Source: Acinetobacter amyesii (GTDB lineage: Bacteria; Pseudomonadota; Gammaproteobacteria; Pseudomonadales; Moraxellaceae). From it: a stretch of DNA of 64,000 bases. Within the stretch, counting starts at the first letter, position 1. Each line of letters starts with the position of its first letter. The notes under the pieces are model-generated. The model saw only the letters and a program-made list of their open reading frames with translations, searched no databases and was not told the origin of the DNA. Position numbers and translations under genes: made by a program. The stretch lies in the NCBI RefSeq assembly GCF_002018365.1, contig NZ_MVKX01000002.1, positions 124,001 through 188,000 on the forward strand. The letters are read 5' to 3'. Below are positions 37,695 through 48,176 of the stretch, piece after piece.

Positions 37695-38777
37695 CTACTC
37701 TGCCTGATTTGCCAAAATTGCCTGTTTCATTAACTCAACATCAAACTCTTTGGTGATGATGGCCTGACCTAATGATTTCAGTAAAATAAGTCGTAATTGC
37801 CCATTCAATACTTTTTTATCATGGGACATATACGCCAAAAATTCCTCTAGCGGAATTTTAGGGCAAACTATCGGTAATTGTGCACGTAAAATGATTTTTT
37901 TTGTACGTTCTAAATCTTCAGCAGTGATCCAGCCCATACGCTGGGACAAATCTGCCGCCATCACCATACCTGTTGCAACGGCTTCACCATGCAACCATTC
38001 ACCATATCCCAAGTACGATTCAATCGCATGACCAAAGGTATGACCCAGGTTTAATAACGCACGTTCACCTTGTTCTTTTTCGTCATTGGCCACAATACGC
38101 GCTTTATGAGCGCATGAACGATATACTGCTTCAGCCAACAAAGTTGCATCACCTGCAACCAATGCATCCATATGTTGCTCAAGCCAAGTTAATAATTCAA
38201 CATCACCCAACAATGCATATTTGATCACTTCAGCCAAACCTGCAGAAAGTTCACGTGCCGGCAAAGTTTTTAATTGCGCCATATCCGCAAGAACCACTTG
38301 GGGTTGCTGGAAGGCACCAATCATGTTTTTACCCAGTGGATGGTTAATCCCGGTTTTGCCACCGACACTGGAATCCACTTGAGAAAGCAAAGTCGTCGGC
38401 ACTTGAATAAAATACACACCACGTTGATAGCATGCAGAGGCAAAACCGGTCATATCCCCAATGACCCCCCCACCTAATGCCAAAACCGTACAATCGCGGT
38501 TAAAGCCTGCTTCGAGCAAGGCATCAAAAATTAAATTCAAATGCTCTAAATTTTTATACTTTTCACCATCAGGCAAAATACATGTTGCAACGGTTTTCCC
38601 TAATGCCTCAATTGCATCCACATAATGTTTTAAATAGAGCGGAGCAACTGTGGTATTAGAGACAATCATCACTTGTTTACCCTGAATATAAGGCTCAAGT
38701 AAAGTTTGTGGATTGAGGTCACTACCAATAAAAATAGGGTAGCGACGATCACCAAGTTCAACATGTAAGGTTTGCAT
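37695..38777 (-). CDS. aroB: 3-dehydroquinate synthase
   Basis: AroB converts DAHP to 3-dehydroquinate, the second step of the shikimate pathway, using NAD and a divalent metal. The 360-residue protein has [17 protein letters not shown] (NAD binding), [21 protein letters not shown] with conserved Lys, and metal ligands in [11 protein letters not shown] (Glu), [11 protein letters not shown] (two His) and [11 protein letters not shown]. It follows aroK by 15 bases. Confidence 0.97.
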   Translation of the reverse strand: MQTLHVELGDRRYPIFIGSDLNPQTLLEPYIQGKQVMIVSNTTVAPLYLKHYVDAIEALGKTVATCILPDGEKYKNLEHLNLIFDALLEAGFNRDCTVLALGGGVIGDMTGFASACYQRGVYFIQVPTTLLSQVDSSVGGKTGINHPLGKNMIGAFQQPQVVLADMAQLKTLPARELSAGLAEVIKYALLGDVELLTWLEQHMDALVAGDATLLAEAVYRSCAHKARIVANDEKEQGERALLNLGHTFGHAIESYLGYGEWLHGEAVATGMVMAADLSQRMGWITAEDLERTKKIILRAQLPIVCPKIPLEEFLAYMSHDKKVLNGQLRLILLKSLGQAIITKEFDVELMKQAILANQAE

Positions 38778-38792
38778 GAATTTAACCTTTTT

Positions 38793-39338
38793 CTAACGGG
38801 ATATATTTTGTGAAACAATTAAATTAAAAATTTTTTGCGCAAGATCTCTCGCAGCACCTTGATTGGTTTCAATAATATAGTGCGCAACTTCGCGATAAAG
38901 AGGATCACGGGCAGCCAATAAATCTCGTAGCTTTTGCTCTGGATTTTCCACTTGAAGCAGTGGACGATTTTTGTCGCGGTAGGTTCGTTGTAACTGAATT
39001 TCCACCGGAGTATATAGATAAACAACAATACCACGTTGTTTTAAAAATTCACGATTTGGGGGCTGAGTCACTGCACCACCGCCAGTCGCCAAGACCAGTT
39101 GTTTTTTTGCAGTTAACTCATCAATGACATTCGTTTCACGACTTCTAAAGCCTTTTTCCCCTTCTTTTTCAAAAATCCAAGGAATAGTCGCACCTGTTTT
39201 ACGCTCTATTTCATGATCACTGTCTAGAAATTCACGTCCTAACAATTCTGCTAAATGTCGCCCTACGGTTGTTTTTCCTGCCCCCATTGGCCCTACCAAA
39301 TAGATATTTGGTAGGGTTTCAAACTCTTTGCTTGGCAA
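38793..39338 (-). CDS. aroK: Shikimate kinase
   Basis: AroK phosphorylates shikimate at O-3. The 181-residue protein has the P-loop GPMGAGKTTVG (residues 16-26), the shikimate-binding DSDHEIER motif near residue 40, LATGGGAV and the lid arginine region TYRDKNRPLL. It lies 36 bases from pilQ and next to aroB, the standard pilMNOPQ-aroKB layout. Confidence 0.97.
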   Translation of the reverse strand: MPSKEFETLPNIYLVGPMGAGKTTVGRHLAELLGREFLDSDHEIERKTGATIPWIFEKEGEKGFRSRETNVIDELTAKKQLVLATGGGAVTQPPNREFLKQRGIVVYLYTPVEIQLQRTYRDKNRPLLQVENPEQKLRDLLAARDPLYREVAHYIIETNQGAARDLAQKIFNLIVSQNISR

Positions 39339-39374
39339 GGAGTCACCTATTTCTTTTGTTAAATTGAAAATATA

Positions 39375-41531
39375 TTAATGATTTCTGGTAACACTGTCAT
39401 TAACAATTCGCGGAGTAACAAAAATCAGCAACTCATTTTTTGCATCGCTTTTCATATCCTTACGGAATAAGCGCCCCACATAAGGAATATCCCCTAAGAA
39501 TGGTACTTTAGTTTGCTTACTTTGTGTTTCCTGATTAAAAATACCACCAAGTACAACAGTTTCACCATTATTGACTAGTACATCGGTATTAATTTCATTT
39601 TTATTCAGGATAACTTCACCATTATTGGCATACCCTGCTGGTGAGTCGCTCTTAATATTCAGCTTCATTTGCACTTTACCATCTGGAGTGATGCTCGGTG
39701 TGACATCCAGACTTAATAAAGCTTCTTTAAACTCGGTAGAAGAAGTCGCATTTGAACCGGTACCCGTTATGGTTTGATACGGAATTTCTTGACCTGATGC
39801 AACTTTGGCGGGTTGTTTATCCGCTGTCAGTACTTTTGGTGTAGAAATGACTTCACCATAACCATCCGCTTGTAAAGCAGAAAGCTCTAAATCCAACATA
39901 AAATCAGAAAGACTAATCAAGCCAAAAGCAATTCGACTCGCACCTGCAGTAGTCACACCTAAGTCTACATTTAAGTTACTTGGACGTTGAATGGTATATT
40001 TCCCATCATCATCCGGAGTTTTTAAGTCCCAAAGTGTGGTATCACTACCACCCACCAATAAATGGTCATTTTGGTTAATCCCTTGAGATAAGAGACCCCA
40101 TTTCACACCCATTTCTTTGGTAAAGTCGGTAGAAGCTTTTACAATCCGTGCTTCAACCATGACTTGCTTGACTGATACATCTAGCAAATCCACCATTTTA
40201 CGAATTTGATCAATGTTTTGCGCGGTATCATTGATAATCAGTGTATTTGTTCGCGTATCTGCAGAAATTGTGCCACGTGGACTTAATAAGTTACCACGGT
40301 CCTCATCAGCATTATTACTATTAGACGAACCACTGTTCCCTGCTGTTTTAGACTGCGTAATCAGTTTCTCAATATCCGCTGCTTTCGCATAACTCAACGT
40401 TAAATATTCAGTCTGTAATGGTGCCAACTTCATACTTTGACGTAAGGCTTTAGCTTCTTCTTCTTCCGCTTTAATCAACTCAGAAACAGGTGCGATCCAA
40501 ATCACATTACCGTTTCGACGTTTATCCAAGTTTTTTGTTTTCAACACGATATCTAGTGCTTGATCCCAAGGTACATCTTTCAAACGAAGTGTAATATTCC
40601 CCTGTACGGTATCAGCAGCAACCATATTGATTTCGGTAAAATCAGCCAAAAGTTGTAGCACACGACGTACTTCAATGTCTTGGAAGTCTAAAGAAATCTT
40701 CTTACCGGTATAATGATTTGCGGCTTTAGGACGTAATGGATTTTTATCTTCCGGACGCTTCAAACTCACTGTTAATTTATTATCCGTTTGATACGCCATA
40801 TATTCATAGCTACCCGTCGACTGAATGGTAATTACCCCATTACCGCCATCATTATGTGCATCCACCGTAGCAACAGGTGTTGCAAAATCATTGACATTTA
40901 AACGGCGCGTCAAATGTGCAGGTACTTTATTGCCTAAAGTACGGATCACCACTTTACTGCCTTGTTGTTGAACATCAACGGGGGTATTTCCACCCAGTAA
41001 ATCTACAACGACTTGACCTTCACCATTAGAACCCCGGTGGAAACCAATATTTGAGATGCCCTGTTGCTGACGTTGTGCTGTAGGCTGTACATAACTTGCA
41101 GATTGTGCAGAATTAATTTTTAGAATGAAGGTATTACCTTCAACACGCGTGGTAAATGCACCTGCATTGGCTAAATTCACAGTTAAGCGTGCACGTTGTG
41201 CATCCGAACTCACATCCACAGTGGTCGCTTCAGCCGTTGCAACAGGAATTGAACTTTGTTTTAAATTTTGCTGTGCTTTATCAAAGTCTAAAACCAGTCG
41301 TGATGGTTGATCGAGTTGATAAGCTTGTGGTTGCGGCGGCAAGCCATTAAACATCACGCGAATTTCAGTCCCTTGACCTGGAATTTGCATTGGTACCACA
41401 TTGGTTACACTCACCTGAGCATTGGCAACTTGCATCATCGCCATTGCAACAGCCCCCATCGAAAACTGACGAAACACATGATTCATTGTATTGCCATCCC
41501 CAAAAATAAAATCTTGTACACTATTCTTCAT
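39375..41531 (-). CDS. pilQ: Type IV pilus secretin PilQ
   Basis: The outer-membrane secretin through which the pilus exits. The 718-residue protein has a signal peptide (about residues 18-38, ending VANAQ), two N-terminal AMIN-type domains (about 40-260), and an STN/N0 domain (KISLDFQDIEVRRVLQLLADFTEINMV). N1 and the C-terminal secretin domain follow (VMVEARIVKASTDFTKEMGVKWG, VASGQEIPYQT and TVVLGGIF...VPFLGDIPYVGRLF). The ATG at 41531 has AAGGA about 8 bases upstream. It is the last pil gene of the operon, directly before aroK. Confidence 0.96.
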   Translation of the reverse strand: MKNSVQDFIFGDGNTMNHVFRQFSMGAVAMAMMQVANAQVSVTNVVPMQIPGQGTEIRVMFNGLPPQPQAYQLDQPSRLVLDFDKAQQNLKQSSIPVATAEATTVDVSSDAQRARLTVNLANAGAFTTRVEGNTFILKINSAQSASYVQPTAQRQQQGISNIGFHRGSNGEGQVVVDLLGGNTPVDVQQQGSKVVIRTLGNKVPAHLTRRLNVNDFATPVATVDAHNDGGNGVITIQSTGSYEYMAYQTDNKLTVSLKRPEDKNPLRPKAANHYTGKKISLDFQDIEVRRVLQLLADFTEINMVAADTVQGNITLRLKDVPWDQALDIVLKTKNLDKRRNGNVIWIAPVSELIKAEEEEAKALRQSMKLAPLQTEYLTLSYAKAADIEKLITQSKTAGNSGSSNSNNADEDRGNLLSPRGTISADTRTNTLIINDTAQNIDQIRKMVDLLDVSVKQVMVEARIVKASTDFTKEMGVKWGLLSQGINQNDHLLVGGSDTTLWDLKTPDDDGKYTIQRPSNLNVDLGVTTAGASRIAFGLISLSDFMLDLELSALQADGYGEVISTPKVLTADKQPAKVASGQEIPYQTITGTGSNATSSTEFKEALLSLDVTPSITPDGKVQMKLNIKSDSPAGYANNGEVILNKNEINTDVLVNNGETVVLGGIFNQETQSKQTKVPFLGDIPYVGRLFRKDMKSDAKNELLIFVTPRIVNDSVTRNH

Positions 41532-41547
41532 TTTTATTCCTTTAAGC

Positions 41548-42075
41548 TTAAGGTGCTGGTCCAATTAATATGAGACTTCTAGGACGCTCTACATATCCTT
41601 CTCGCCCATCTGGAATAATCTCAATCAAATCAATTTGAGTCGAGGTAATATTTACCACTCGACCATGATTGAGCCCCATATAACTTCCACGTTGAATACG
41701 TTCAACCTCACCATCCGGCGTCTGAATCAAGGCTAAAATTTGCCCAGATTGGTTACGCATACTCCCCTTCATATTCAGGGTTTCGAGTGCATAACTCTCT
41801 AAAGGTTGAAGCTGACGACTCAAGTTTGGATAAACACGCTTACCTGCCATGATTTTAAGTTCTGCTGCCAATGAACTTGGCAAGAACGGACTTTTTAAAG
41901 AATGCGCTGCATAATTAAAAGTCTCGACAGGCACAAAATCTGGCGCAGGTTCAATCGCTAGTGGCGCTTGATTGCGTATATTTGCCATCTCTTGATTGAC
42001 CACATCAATACGTGATTCGCAACCTGCTAATACAAATCCAACCATCACAGAAAGTGCCAATTTATTCATTTTCAT
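41548..42075 (-). CDS. pilP: Type IV pilus assembly lipoprotein PilP
   Basis: A 175-residue inner-membrane lipoprotein that links the PilN-PilO dimer to the PilQ N0 domain. The signal ends VGFVLAGCE with a lipidated Cys19, followed by a disordered linker and a compact beta-domain (LETLNMKGSMRNQSGQILALIQTPDGEVERI, then GSYMGLNHGRVVNIT). Its start overlaps the pilO stop as ATGA, indicating coupled synthesis. Confidence 0.93.
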   Translation of the reverse strand: MKMNKLALSVMVGFVLAGCESRIDVVNQEMANIRNQAPLAIEPAPDFVPVETFNYAAHSLKSPFLPSSLAAELKIMAGKRVYPNLSRQLQPLESYALETLNMKGSMRNQSGQILALIQTPDGEVERIQRGSYMGLNHGRVVNITSTQIDLIEIIPDGREGYVERPRSLILIGPAP

Positions 42076-42794
42076 TTTGGAGCCTCCTGTGTGCTTGCTG
42101 AATCTGCAGCTTTCGCAGCACTTTCAGTATTTCCTTCGTAACGATATGTTTTCGCAGAAATGACATAATCAATTTTTGGAATATCTGAGTTCTTTTCTTT
42201 ATTTTCAGTTGCTGTAATCGTTAAATTATGCAAAGTCACAATCCGTGAAAGCCCCGCAATACCACTTACAAATGAACCAAAGGCATGGTAATCACCTGTT
42301 GCTTCGATATGAATTGGCTGTTCCGTAAAGAACTCTTGCTTCACTTCAGGCTCAAGACGAATAATTTTAAATTTCAATCCAGAATTCACGCCTGTTAAGT
42401 TGATATCTTCAACCAAACCTGGAATTTCAGTTTCTTTCGGCAATTGTTCTAATTGTTGATTAAAACGTGCTTCCATATCCTGCAACTGCAATTGATATTG
42501 TTGCAAATTACGTAGTTTTGAATCTTTTTCACGAAATTCATTCAACAAATTTTGTTCTTGTGCATTGGCACTTGAAATAGCTTCAATCTTGCCTTTAATC
42601 GCCAAGAAATAACCCAAAATTGCCACAAGGATAATAATAAAAATCCAGCAGGTAATTTTGACTGAAATTGGCCAACTACCATAGTTATTCGGATCTAAGG
42701 TATTGAACTGCTGTACAAACTTATCAAAAGTCATTTTCTTTTTCGGAATGACAACAGCATCTTGATTCAATTGTTCAAATTCATCACGACTCAT
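42072..42794 (-). CDS. pilO: Type IV pilus inner-membrane protein PilO
   Basis: A 240-residue bitopic protein: a short cytoplasmic start, a membrane helix (about residues 45-65), a coiled coil (about 72-115) and a ferredoxin-like periplasmic domain including GLVEDINLTGVNSGLKF and YHAFGSFVSGIAGLSRIVTL. It pairs with PilN to form the alignment subcomplex. The gene overlaps pilN and pilP by ATGA. Confidence 0.93.
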   Translation of the reverse strand: MSRDEFEQLNQDAVVIPKKKMTFDKFVQQFNTLDPNNYGSWPISVKITCWIFIIILVAILGYFLAIKGKIEAISSANAQEQNLLNEFREKDSKLRNLQQYQLQLQDMEARFNQQLEQLPKETEIPGLVEDINLTGVNSGLKFKIIRLEPEVKQEFFTEQPIHIEATGDYHAFGSFVSGIAGLSRIVTLHNLTITATENKEKNSDIPKIDYVISAKTYRYEGNTESAAKAADSASTQEAPK

Positions 42795-43477
42795 TTTGCA
42801 GCCTCCGGAGTTGGTGTTGCTGCAGTTTGTGCGTCAGATGTTTGCGCCGATGAAGCTGACTGTCCTGCATTTGCTGCTGGATCATTAATGGTCGGCTGCG
42901 CAATTTGCTCCAAATCAGCAGTCACAGTAAATGCACCATAAGATTCTTCTACGCGAGGAACCACTGACGTTGGCGCTTTGTCTTTTTTCTCTTCAGCCAC
43001 AAGGAATGAGCTCATGAAGGCATTACGATACCAAGGTGATGCTTCCAAATTACGCAGTAAATCGGCAACAGTATTTGGACTTTCCGCACGCCCTTCGATC
43101 ATAAATTTGTCGCCATTACGCTCAAATTTTGTGATGTACATATTAGCTGGAGTCACACGAACCAATTCATCTACAAGATGTACTGCGATTGGACGTTGAC
43201 CTTGTAAGCCTTGAATCAGCTTCATGCGTTCAATAATGGCATTACGTTGTTCTTGCAAACCATCCAAAGACTTTAATTGAACATCTAAATTTTGGTTATG
43301 ACTGATAATCAATTGGTTCGCTTGTTCTTGATCTTTTAATTTGTGATCAAAGTACAACCATGTTAAGCCAACCCCAATTACCCCAATTAAGAAAGCCCCA
43401 ATACAAAGTGCAATAAATTCTTTTTTTCGTTTCTCTCTTAGCTCATCACGCCAAGGGAGCAAGTTAATTTTTGCCAT
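42791..43477 (-). CDS. pilN: Type IV pilus inner-membrane protein PilN
   Basis: A 228-residue protein that begins with the PilM-binding motif INLLPWRDELREKRKKEF, followed by a membrane helix (about 24-43), coiled coil and ferredoxin-like domain (RPIAVHLVDELVRVTPANMYITKFERNG...). The Ala/Gln/Ser/Thr-rich C-terminal tail of about 35 residues is longer than minimal homologues. The start overlaps the pilM stop as TAATG. Confidence 0.94.
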   Translation of the reverse strand: MAKINLLPWRDELREKRKKEFIALCIGAFLIGVIGVGLTWLYFDHKLKDQEQANQLIISHNQNLDVQLKSLDGLQEQRNAIIERMKLIQGLQGQRPIAVHLVDELVRVTPANMYITKFERNGDKFMIEGRAESPNTVADLLRNLEASPWYRNAFMSSFLVAEEKKDKAPTSVVPRVEESYGAFTVTADLEQIAQPTINDPAANAGQSASSAQTSDAQTAATPTPEAAK

Positions 43478-44535
43478 TAATCAAAACTCCTCAATGCTAG
43501 ACCGCATGCCACCATGAGTGATGAGGCATCATTTTCAATTTTTTTAATATCAATTTGAGGTGAAAAACCCATTTGTAAGAATGGATTGGCAATCGTGACG
43601 CGGTAACCCAATTTTTGTTGAAGTAGTTTTGCAAGCCCCGGAATATTGGCATTCCCCCCTGCCAATAAAATATGGTCAATTTCGTTGAACTGTGAAGATG
43701 AAAAGAAGAACTGTAAAGAACGCGCTGCTTGTTGAACGACAGCTTCTAAGAAAGGTTCTAAGACTTCAACATCATAATCATCTGGCAAAGCACGTGTTTT
43801 TTTCGCACGACCCGCTTCTTCGAAAGACAATGCATAGCGATTTTGAATTTCCTGCGTCAATTGTTTGCCACCAAACACTTGCTCACGGGTATAAATCACT
43901 TTGTTATTCTGCATAACAGATAAGGTCGTCATACTATGACCAATATCTAAAATACCCACGGTATTCACACCCATTGGCAAAGTATCTGAGAAAACTTTAA
44001 ATGCATTTTCAATTGCAAAGCTTTCTACATCGCCAATTTTTGGTGTCAGACCCGCAAGCTGAATAACTTCCGCACGCGCTTCGACATTTTCAATACGCGT
44101 AGCGACAAGTAGAACATTGACACGATTTGGATTGGATAGACGATCTGGCAAGACCTCAAAATCAAGGCTCGCTTCATCAAGTGGGAACGGAATATATTGC
44201 TCAGCATCATCACGAATCTGAATTTCACGTTCATCATCGTTCATATCTGCATCCATTTCGATGATTTTTGTAATCACCATCGACGTTGGAACTGCCAAAG
44301 CTGCATTGGTCGTCTGTGTATTGGCCAAATTAATTGCGCGCTCTAAACAGTCACCGACAGCTTCCGGATTCAATATGTTCTTTTCAACAACACTTCCTTC
44401 TGGTAATGGGACCAAAGCATAGCTTTCTACCCAATACCGCCCACTCTTTACAGAAAGTTCCAAAACCTTAACAGAAGTCGAACTAATATCTACTCCTATT
44501 AACCCCTTATTTGGCTTACGATATAACCTGAGCAC
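43477..44535 (-). CDS. pilM: Type IV pilus actin-like protein PilM
   Basis: A 352-residue actin-fold cytoplasmic ATPase-like protein that binds the N-terminus of PilN and connects to the PilB/PilT motors. Motifs: KGLIGVDISSTSVKVLEL (phosphate 1), TVGILDIGHSMTTLSVM (phosphate 2) and HILLAGGNANIPGL (adenosine). It is the first gene of pilMNOPQ and is divergent from ponA over 165 bases. Confidence 0.95.
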   Translation of the reverse strand: MLRLYRKPNKGLIGVDISSTSVKVLELSVKSGRYWVESYALVPLPEGSVVEKNILNPEAVGDCLERAINLANTQTTNAALAVPTSMVITKIIEMDADMNDDEREIQIRDDAEQYIPFPLDEASLDFEVLPDRLSNPNRVNVLLVATRIENVEARAEVIQLAGLTPKIGDVESFAIENAFKVFSDTLPMGVNTVGILDIGHSMTTLSVMQNNKVIYTREQVFGGKQLTQEIQNRYALSFEEAGRAKKTRALPDDYDVEVLEPFLEAVVQQAARSLQFFFSSSQFNEIDHILLAGGNANIPGLAKLLQQKLGYRVTIANPFLQMGFSPQIDIKKIENDASSLMVACGLALRSFD

Positions 44536-44700
44536 AATATAATTCCTATTATTTTTTTATCCCCAAAAAAATTAACCCACTAATTAGCATTGGTCTATAA
44601 TTTTATACAGATACAATAACTCATCTAACAATCCGTATATCGAAAGGATATACTGACCACCAATTAGTTTGCCATTAGCTCTTATTAAAACTTACTTGTT

Positions 44701-47241
44701 ATGAAAAAGCTATCTTGTTCAGGCCTTGTTCATCCATTTTTTTTGGCCATTATTATTATTTTGGTCGCAATTCCAATGGGTTTCTATGGCATGTATCTCT
44801 ATATTGCCCCGTCTTTGCCTGAAATGTCCATCTTAAAAAAGGCTCCATTATTAAAACCATTACAGGTTTATAGTGCTGATAATGAGCTGATTGCAGAATA
44901 TGGTGGCAAACTTTCGGTCCCTGTAGAGTACGACCAAATCCCGTCTCATTTCATTCATGGCTTTTTAGCTGCGGAAGATTCTTCGTTTTTTGAACACAGC
45001 GGAATTAGTTTCAAAGGATTGGGGCGTGCCGTCAGTGAAAGTATTACGGGCTCAGATGTGCAAACCGGTGGTTCAACCATTACCATGCAGGTTGCAAAAA
45101 ACTATTATCTGACTCCAGAGCGTACTTTAAAACGTAAACTGACCGAAGTTTTCCTTGCTCGAAAAATTGAACAAAATCTAAGTAAAGAAGAAATTTTAAC
45201 GCTGTATGTCAACAAAATCTTTTTGGGCAAAAATGCCTACGGGATCGCAGCAGCCGCAAAAATTTATTATAACAAGAGCTTGCAAGATTTGAGTTTGGCT
45301 CAAATGGCAATGATTTCAGGCTTACCCAAAGCACCTTCAAAATATAATCCTGTAGCCAACCCAAAACGTGCTTTAGAGCGTCGTAATTGGATTTTAGGCC
45401 GTATGTTGCAATTGGGTTATATCAATCAATCTGAATATCAAAAAGCGATTGCTGAACCGATTAATCTCGATATGCCTGACCGCGGGGTCAGTAACAAATT
45501 CCCCTACGTCGGGGAAATGGTTCGCTCCGAGCTCGTAGAAAAATTTGGCGAACAAGCGACTGATTCTGGCTATAAAGTCTATACCACCATCAACAGCCAA
45601 CGCCAAGCCTATGCTGAGCAGGCTGTACAAGAAGGTCTCGAAGCTTACGATAGACGACATGGTTGGCGTGGTGCAGAAGCACATGATGAACCCTTAAAAA
45701 ACTTTATTCCATATGCCAACACCTATCCTGCCGAAGTCACTAAAGTTAACAACACCAGTATCGAAGTGTTGATGCAAGACGGCAGTAGTGTGACAGTTCC
45801 ATGGTCAGGTCTGTCTTGGGCACGCCCCTATCGCAATGCCAATAGTGTAGGCAATGCGCCAAGCAAAGCCTCTCAAATTGTAAAAGTAAAAGATATTATT
45901 CGCCTACGTCCGAATGCGGATAAAAGCTCATGGGCTTTGGTACAAATTCCAAAAGCGCAAGGTCAATTAATTGCACTTAATCCCAACAATGGTGGAATTG
46001 AAGCCATTGTGGGTGGTTATAATTTTTATCAATCTAAATTTAACCGTGCTCTACAAGGCTGGCGTCAGCCGGGTTCAACCATTAAACCCTTTGTTTATGC
46101 TTTAGCACTTGAACGTGGCATGACTCCGTATTCCATGGTCAATGACAATCCGATTACCATTGGCAAATGGACGCCTAAAAACTCTGACGGTCGTTATTTG
46201 GGGATGATTCCTCTACGCCGTGCCCTATATTTATCACGTAACACAGTTTCAGTTCGCTTATTACAAGTCGTCGGAATTGAACGTACTCGCCAATTATTTA
46301 TGGATTTTGGCTTACAAGAAAACCAAATTCCACGTAACTACACCATTGCTTTAGGTACCCCACAGGTGTTGCCGATTCAAATGGCGACCGGTTATGCGAC
46401 ATTTGCCAACGGTGGATATCGTATTCAACCCCATTTTATTAGCCGTATTGAAGATGCTTATGGCAAAGTGATTTATCAAGCCAATCCTGAATATGCATGT
46501 ATTCAATGTATCAATCAAAAGGACGAAGTTGAATCTGCAGATCCGACCACGCCGGATGATGAAGTGATTGAAGTCACCAATCAAGATAACAAACCTGCTG
46601 AATCGAAAATTTCCGATACGGAAGCAGCAAACTATAAGCAAGCTCAGCGGATTTTGAAGTCGAGTTCGGCCTTTGATATGGCGAACATCTTGCGTGACGT
46701 GATCCAACACGGTACAGGTCGAGCGGCTTTAAAAATTGGTCGCGGCGATTTAGGTGGTAAAACCGGTACAACCAATGATGCAAAAGACGCGTGGTTTGCT
46801 GGATTTAATGGAAAATTGGTCACTGTGGCTTGGGTCGGTTTTGACCAACCCTCTACCTTAGGTCGTCGTGAATATGGTGGTGTTGCAGCACTGCCGATTT
46901 GGTCAGATTTTATGGCGAAATCCCTCAAAGGCACACCTGAAGCTTGGGTTCGTTTAGATACTCATGCCAAGAATCCAATCAACCGTAATTCGGCTAAAGC
47001 GACTCAAGGTCAACCTGAACAAGATCGTGCAGCAACACCACCGATGGCTCAACCGCTGTATCGTCCTGCGCCTGTTGCACCGAAGCCGCAGGCTTCGCAA
47101 AATGATTTTGACGACCTTCCTGGGTCTACTGAAACCAATCTTGCACCGACTCGAACTGCGCCTCCGCCGATGCAGCCTAAACCACAAGGTGCAGAGCATA
47201 AAACGGACGCACTTGATCATCTCATCGATCAAGTTCAGTAA
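44701..47241 (+). CDS. ponA: Penicillin-binding protein 1a
   Basis: A bifunctional class A PBP that polymerises and cross-links peptidoglycan. The 846-residue protein has an N-terminal membrane anchor (about residues 14-34), a GT51 transglycosylase domain with EDSSFFEHSG (catalytic Glu92) and GGSTITMQVAKN, and an intervening OB-like domain. The transpeptidase has STIK (Ser459), SRN near 520 and KTGTT near 687. A Pro/Gln/Ala-rich tail follows residue 760. It faces away from pilM, a conserved arrangement in Pseudomonadales. Confidence 0.96.
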   Translation: MKKLSCSGLVHPFFLAIIIILVAIPMGFYGMYLYIAPSLPEMSILKKAPLLKPLQVYSADNELIAEYGGKLSVPVEYDQIPSHFIHGFLAAEDSSFFEHSGISFKGLGRAVSESITGSDVQTGGSTITMQVAKNYYLTPERTLKRKLTEVFLARKIEQNLSKEEILTLYVNKIFLGKNAYGIAAAAKIYYNKSLQDLSLAQMAMISGLPKAPSKYNPVANPKRALERRNWILGRMLQLGYINQSEYQKAIAEPINLDMPDRGVSNKFPYVGEMVRSELVEKFGEQATDSGYKVYTTINSQRQAYAEQAVQEGLEAYDRRHGWRGAEAHDEPLKNFIPYANTYPAEVTKVNNTSIEVLMQDGSSVTVPWSGLSWARPYRNANSVGNAPSKASQIVKVKDIIRLRPNADKSSWALVQIPKAQGQLIALNPNNGGIEAIVGGYNFYQSKFNRALQGWRQPGSTIKPFVYALALERGMTPYSMVNDNPITIGKWTPKNSDGRYLGMIPLRRALYLSRNTVSVRLLQVVGIERTRQLFMDFGLQENQIPRNYTIALGTPQVLPIQMATGYATFANGGYRIQPHFISRIEDAYGKVIYQANPEYACIQCINQKDEVESADPTTPDDEVIEVTNQDNKPAESKISDTEAANYKQAQRILKSSSAFDMANILRDVIQHGTGRAALKIGRGDLGGKTGTTNDAKDAWFAGFNGKLVTVAWVGFDQPSTLGRREYGGVAALPIWSDFMAKSLKGTPEAWVRLDTHAKNPINRNSAKATQGQPEQDRAATPPMAQPLYRPAPVAPKPQASQNDFDDLPGSTETNLAPTRTAPPPMQPKPQGAEHKTDALDHLIDQVQ

Positions 47242-47252
47242 ATAAGTTGCAT

Positions 47253-47280
47253 AAAAAAGCCCTCAAACGAGGGCTTTTTT
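47253..47280. terminator. Bidirectional terminator, ponA / rlmA
   Basis: A perfect 12-bp stem including A/T tails (core GCCCTC / GAGGGC, loop AAAC) lies between convergent genes. Confidence 0.92.
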
Positions 47281-47296
47281 TATCACTTCCAATGCA

Positions 47297-48103
47297 TTAT
47301 TTCTTTTTAAAGAGATAAATTTGATACTGTGCTTGCAACTCAAATTGTTCATTTTTTTCTAGAGCTTCTCGACGCTCAGCTTTCACTTTATAGGCATAAG
47401 GCGTCATTGCAATTAAGTTTTTGAGATCCTGCTGAGAAAGTGACATGTTCGCTTGAACCACTTGTTCACTTTCCAATTCAAAATCATTCGCCAGTTGTTC
47501 CACAAATTTATGCGGTTCATGGGGTTTTACTTCTTCAAACAAAGCTTCACGCATTGCATAAAGATGCTCTGGTGCAGGTGTAACCACCATCAAGTGCCCC
47601 TCAGGCTTTAAAACGCGAAGGATTTCTTCTTTGGGAATAGGACTAAATAAACTCGTACACAAGTCAATTGAGTGATCTAACACAGGCAAAGTCGCCCCTG
47701 TTCCTACCACCCAAGTCACTTCTTTATTCAGTTTAGCGGCCACTTGTACTGCATTTTTAGCAATATCGACACCCACACACTGTAGTACTTCAGCTTGCAT
47801 CGCATCGGTGTAATAGCCTTCACCACAACCAATATCCAACAAGTTTTCAACCCGTAATTTTTGAATCAAAACCACCACTGCCTGTTGCAAAGGTGCATAG
47901 TGACCTGCGCTCAAAAATGCTCGACGCGCCTGTACAGATTCAGGCGTATCGCCCGGGTTTTTACTGTGTTTATGTTGAACCACATGTAAATTGACATAGC
48001 CTTGTTTTGCAACATCATAGCTATGATTATTTTCACAGCGCCATGTCCGCTCTGTGAGTTTTAATGCTTCACGGCATACAGGACACATCAACAGGTTCAT
48101 CAT
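47297..48103 (-). CDS. rlmA: 23S rRNA (guanine(745)-N1)-methyltransferase
   Basis: RlmA methylates G745 of 23S rRNA in helix 35. The 268-residue protein has the N-terminal zinc ribbon CPVCREALKL...WRCENNHSYD, followed by KQGYVNLH, and a SAM-binding Rossmann core (NLLDIGCGEGYYTDAM, GVDIAKNAVQVAAKL). It lies downstream of mraY with a terminator between them, so it is probably a separate unit. Confidence 0.93.
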   Translation of the reverse strand: MMNLLMCPVCREALKLTERTWRCENNHSYDVAKQGYVNLHVVQHKHSKNPGDTPESVQARRAFLSAGHYAPLQQAVVVLIQKLRVENLLDIGCGEGYYTDAMQAEVLQCVGVDIAKNAVQVAAKLNKEVTWVVGTGATLPVLDHSIDLCTSLFSPIPKEEILRVLKPEGHLMVVTPAPEHLYAMREALFEEVKPHEPHKFVEQLANDFELESEQVVQANMSLSQQDLKNLIAMTPYAYKVKAERREALEKNEQFELQAQYQIYLFKKK

Positions 48104-48124
48104 TTACTCCACTATATTTAGAAA

Positions 48125-48161
48125 TAAAAAAACCGGCATCTGTGGGAGCAAATGCCGGTTT
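48125..48161 (-). terminator. Terminator of the mur/fts cluster after mraY
   Basis: A 10-bp stem AAACCGGCAT / ATGCCGGTTT with a 12-base loop is followed on the minus strand by T residues. It ends the rsmH-to-mraY transcript. Confidence 0.88.
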
Positions 48162-48176
48162 CGTTTATTTATTTGC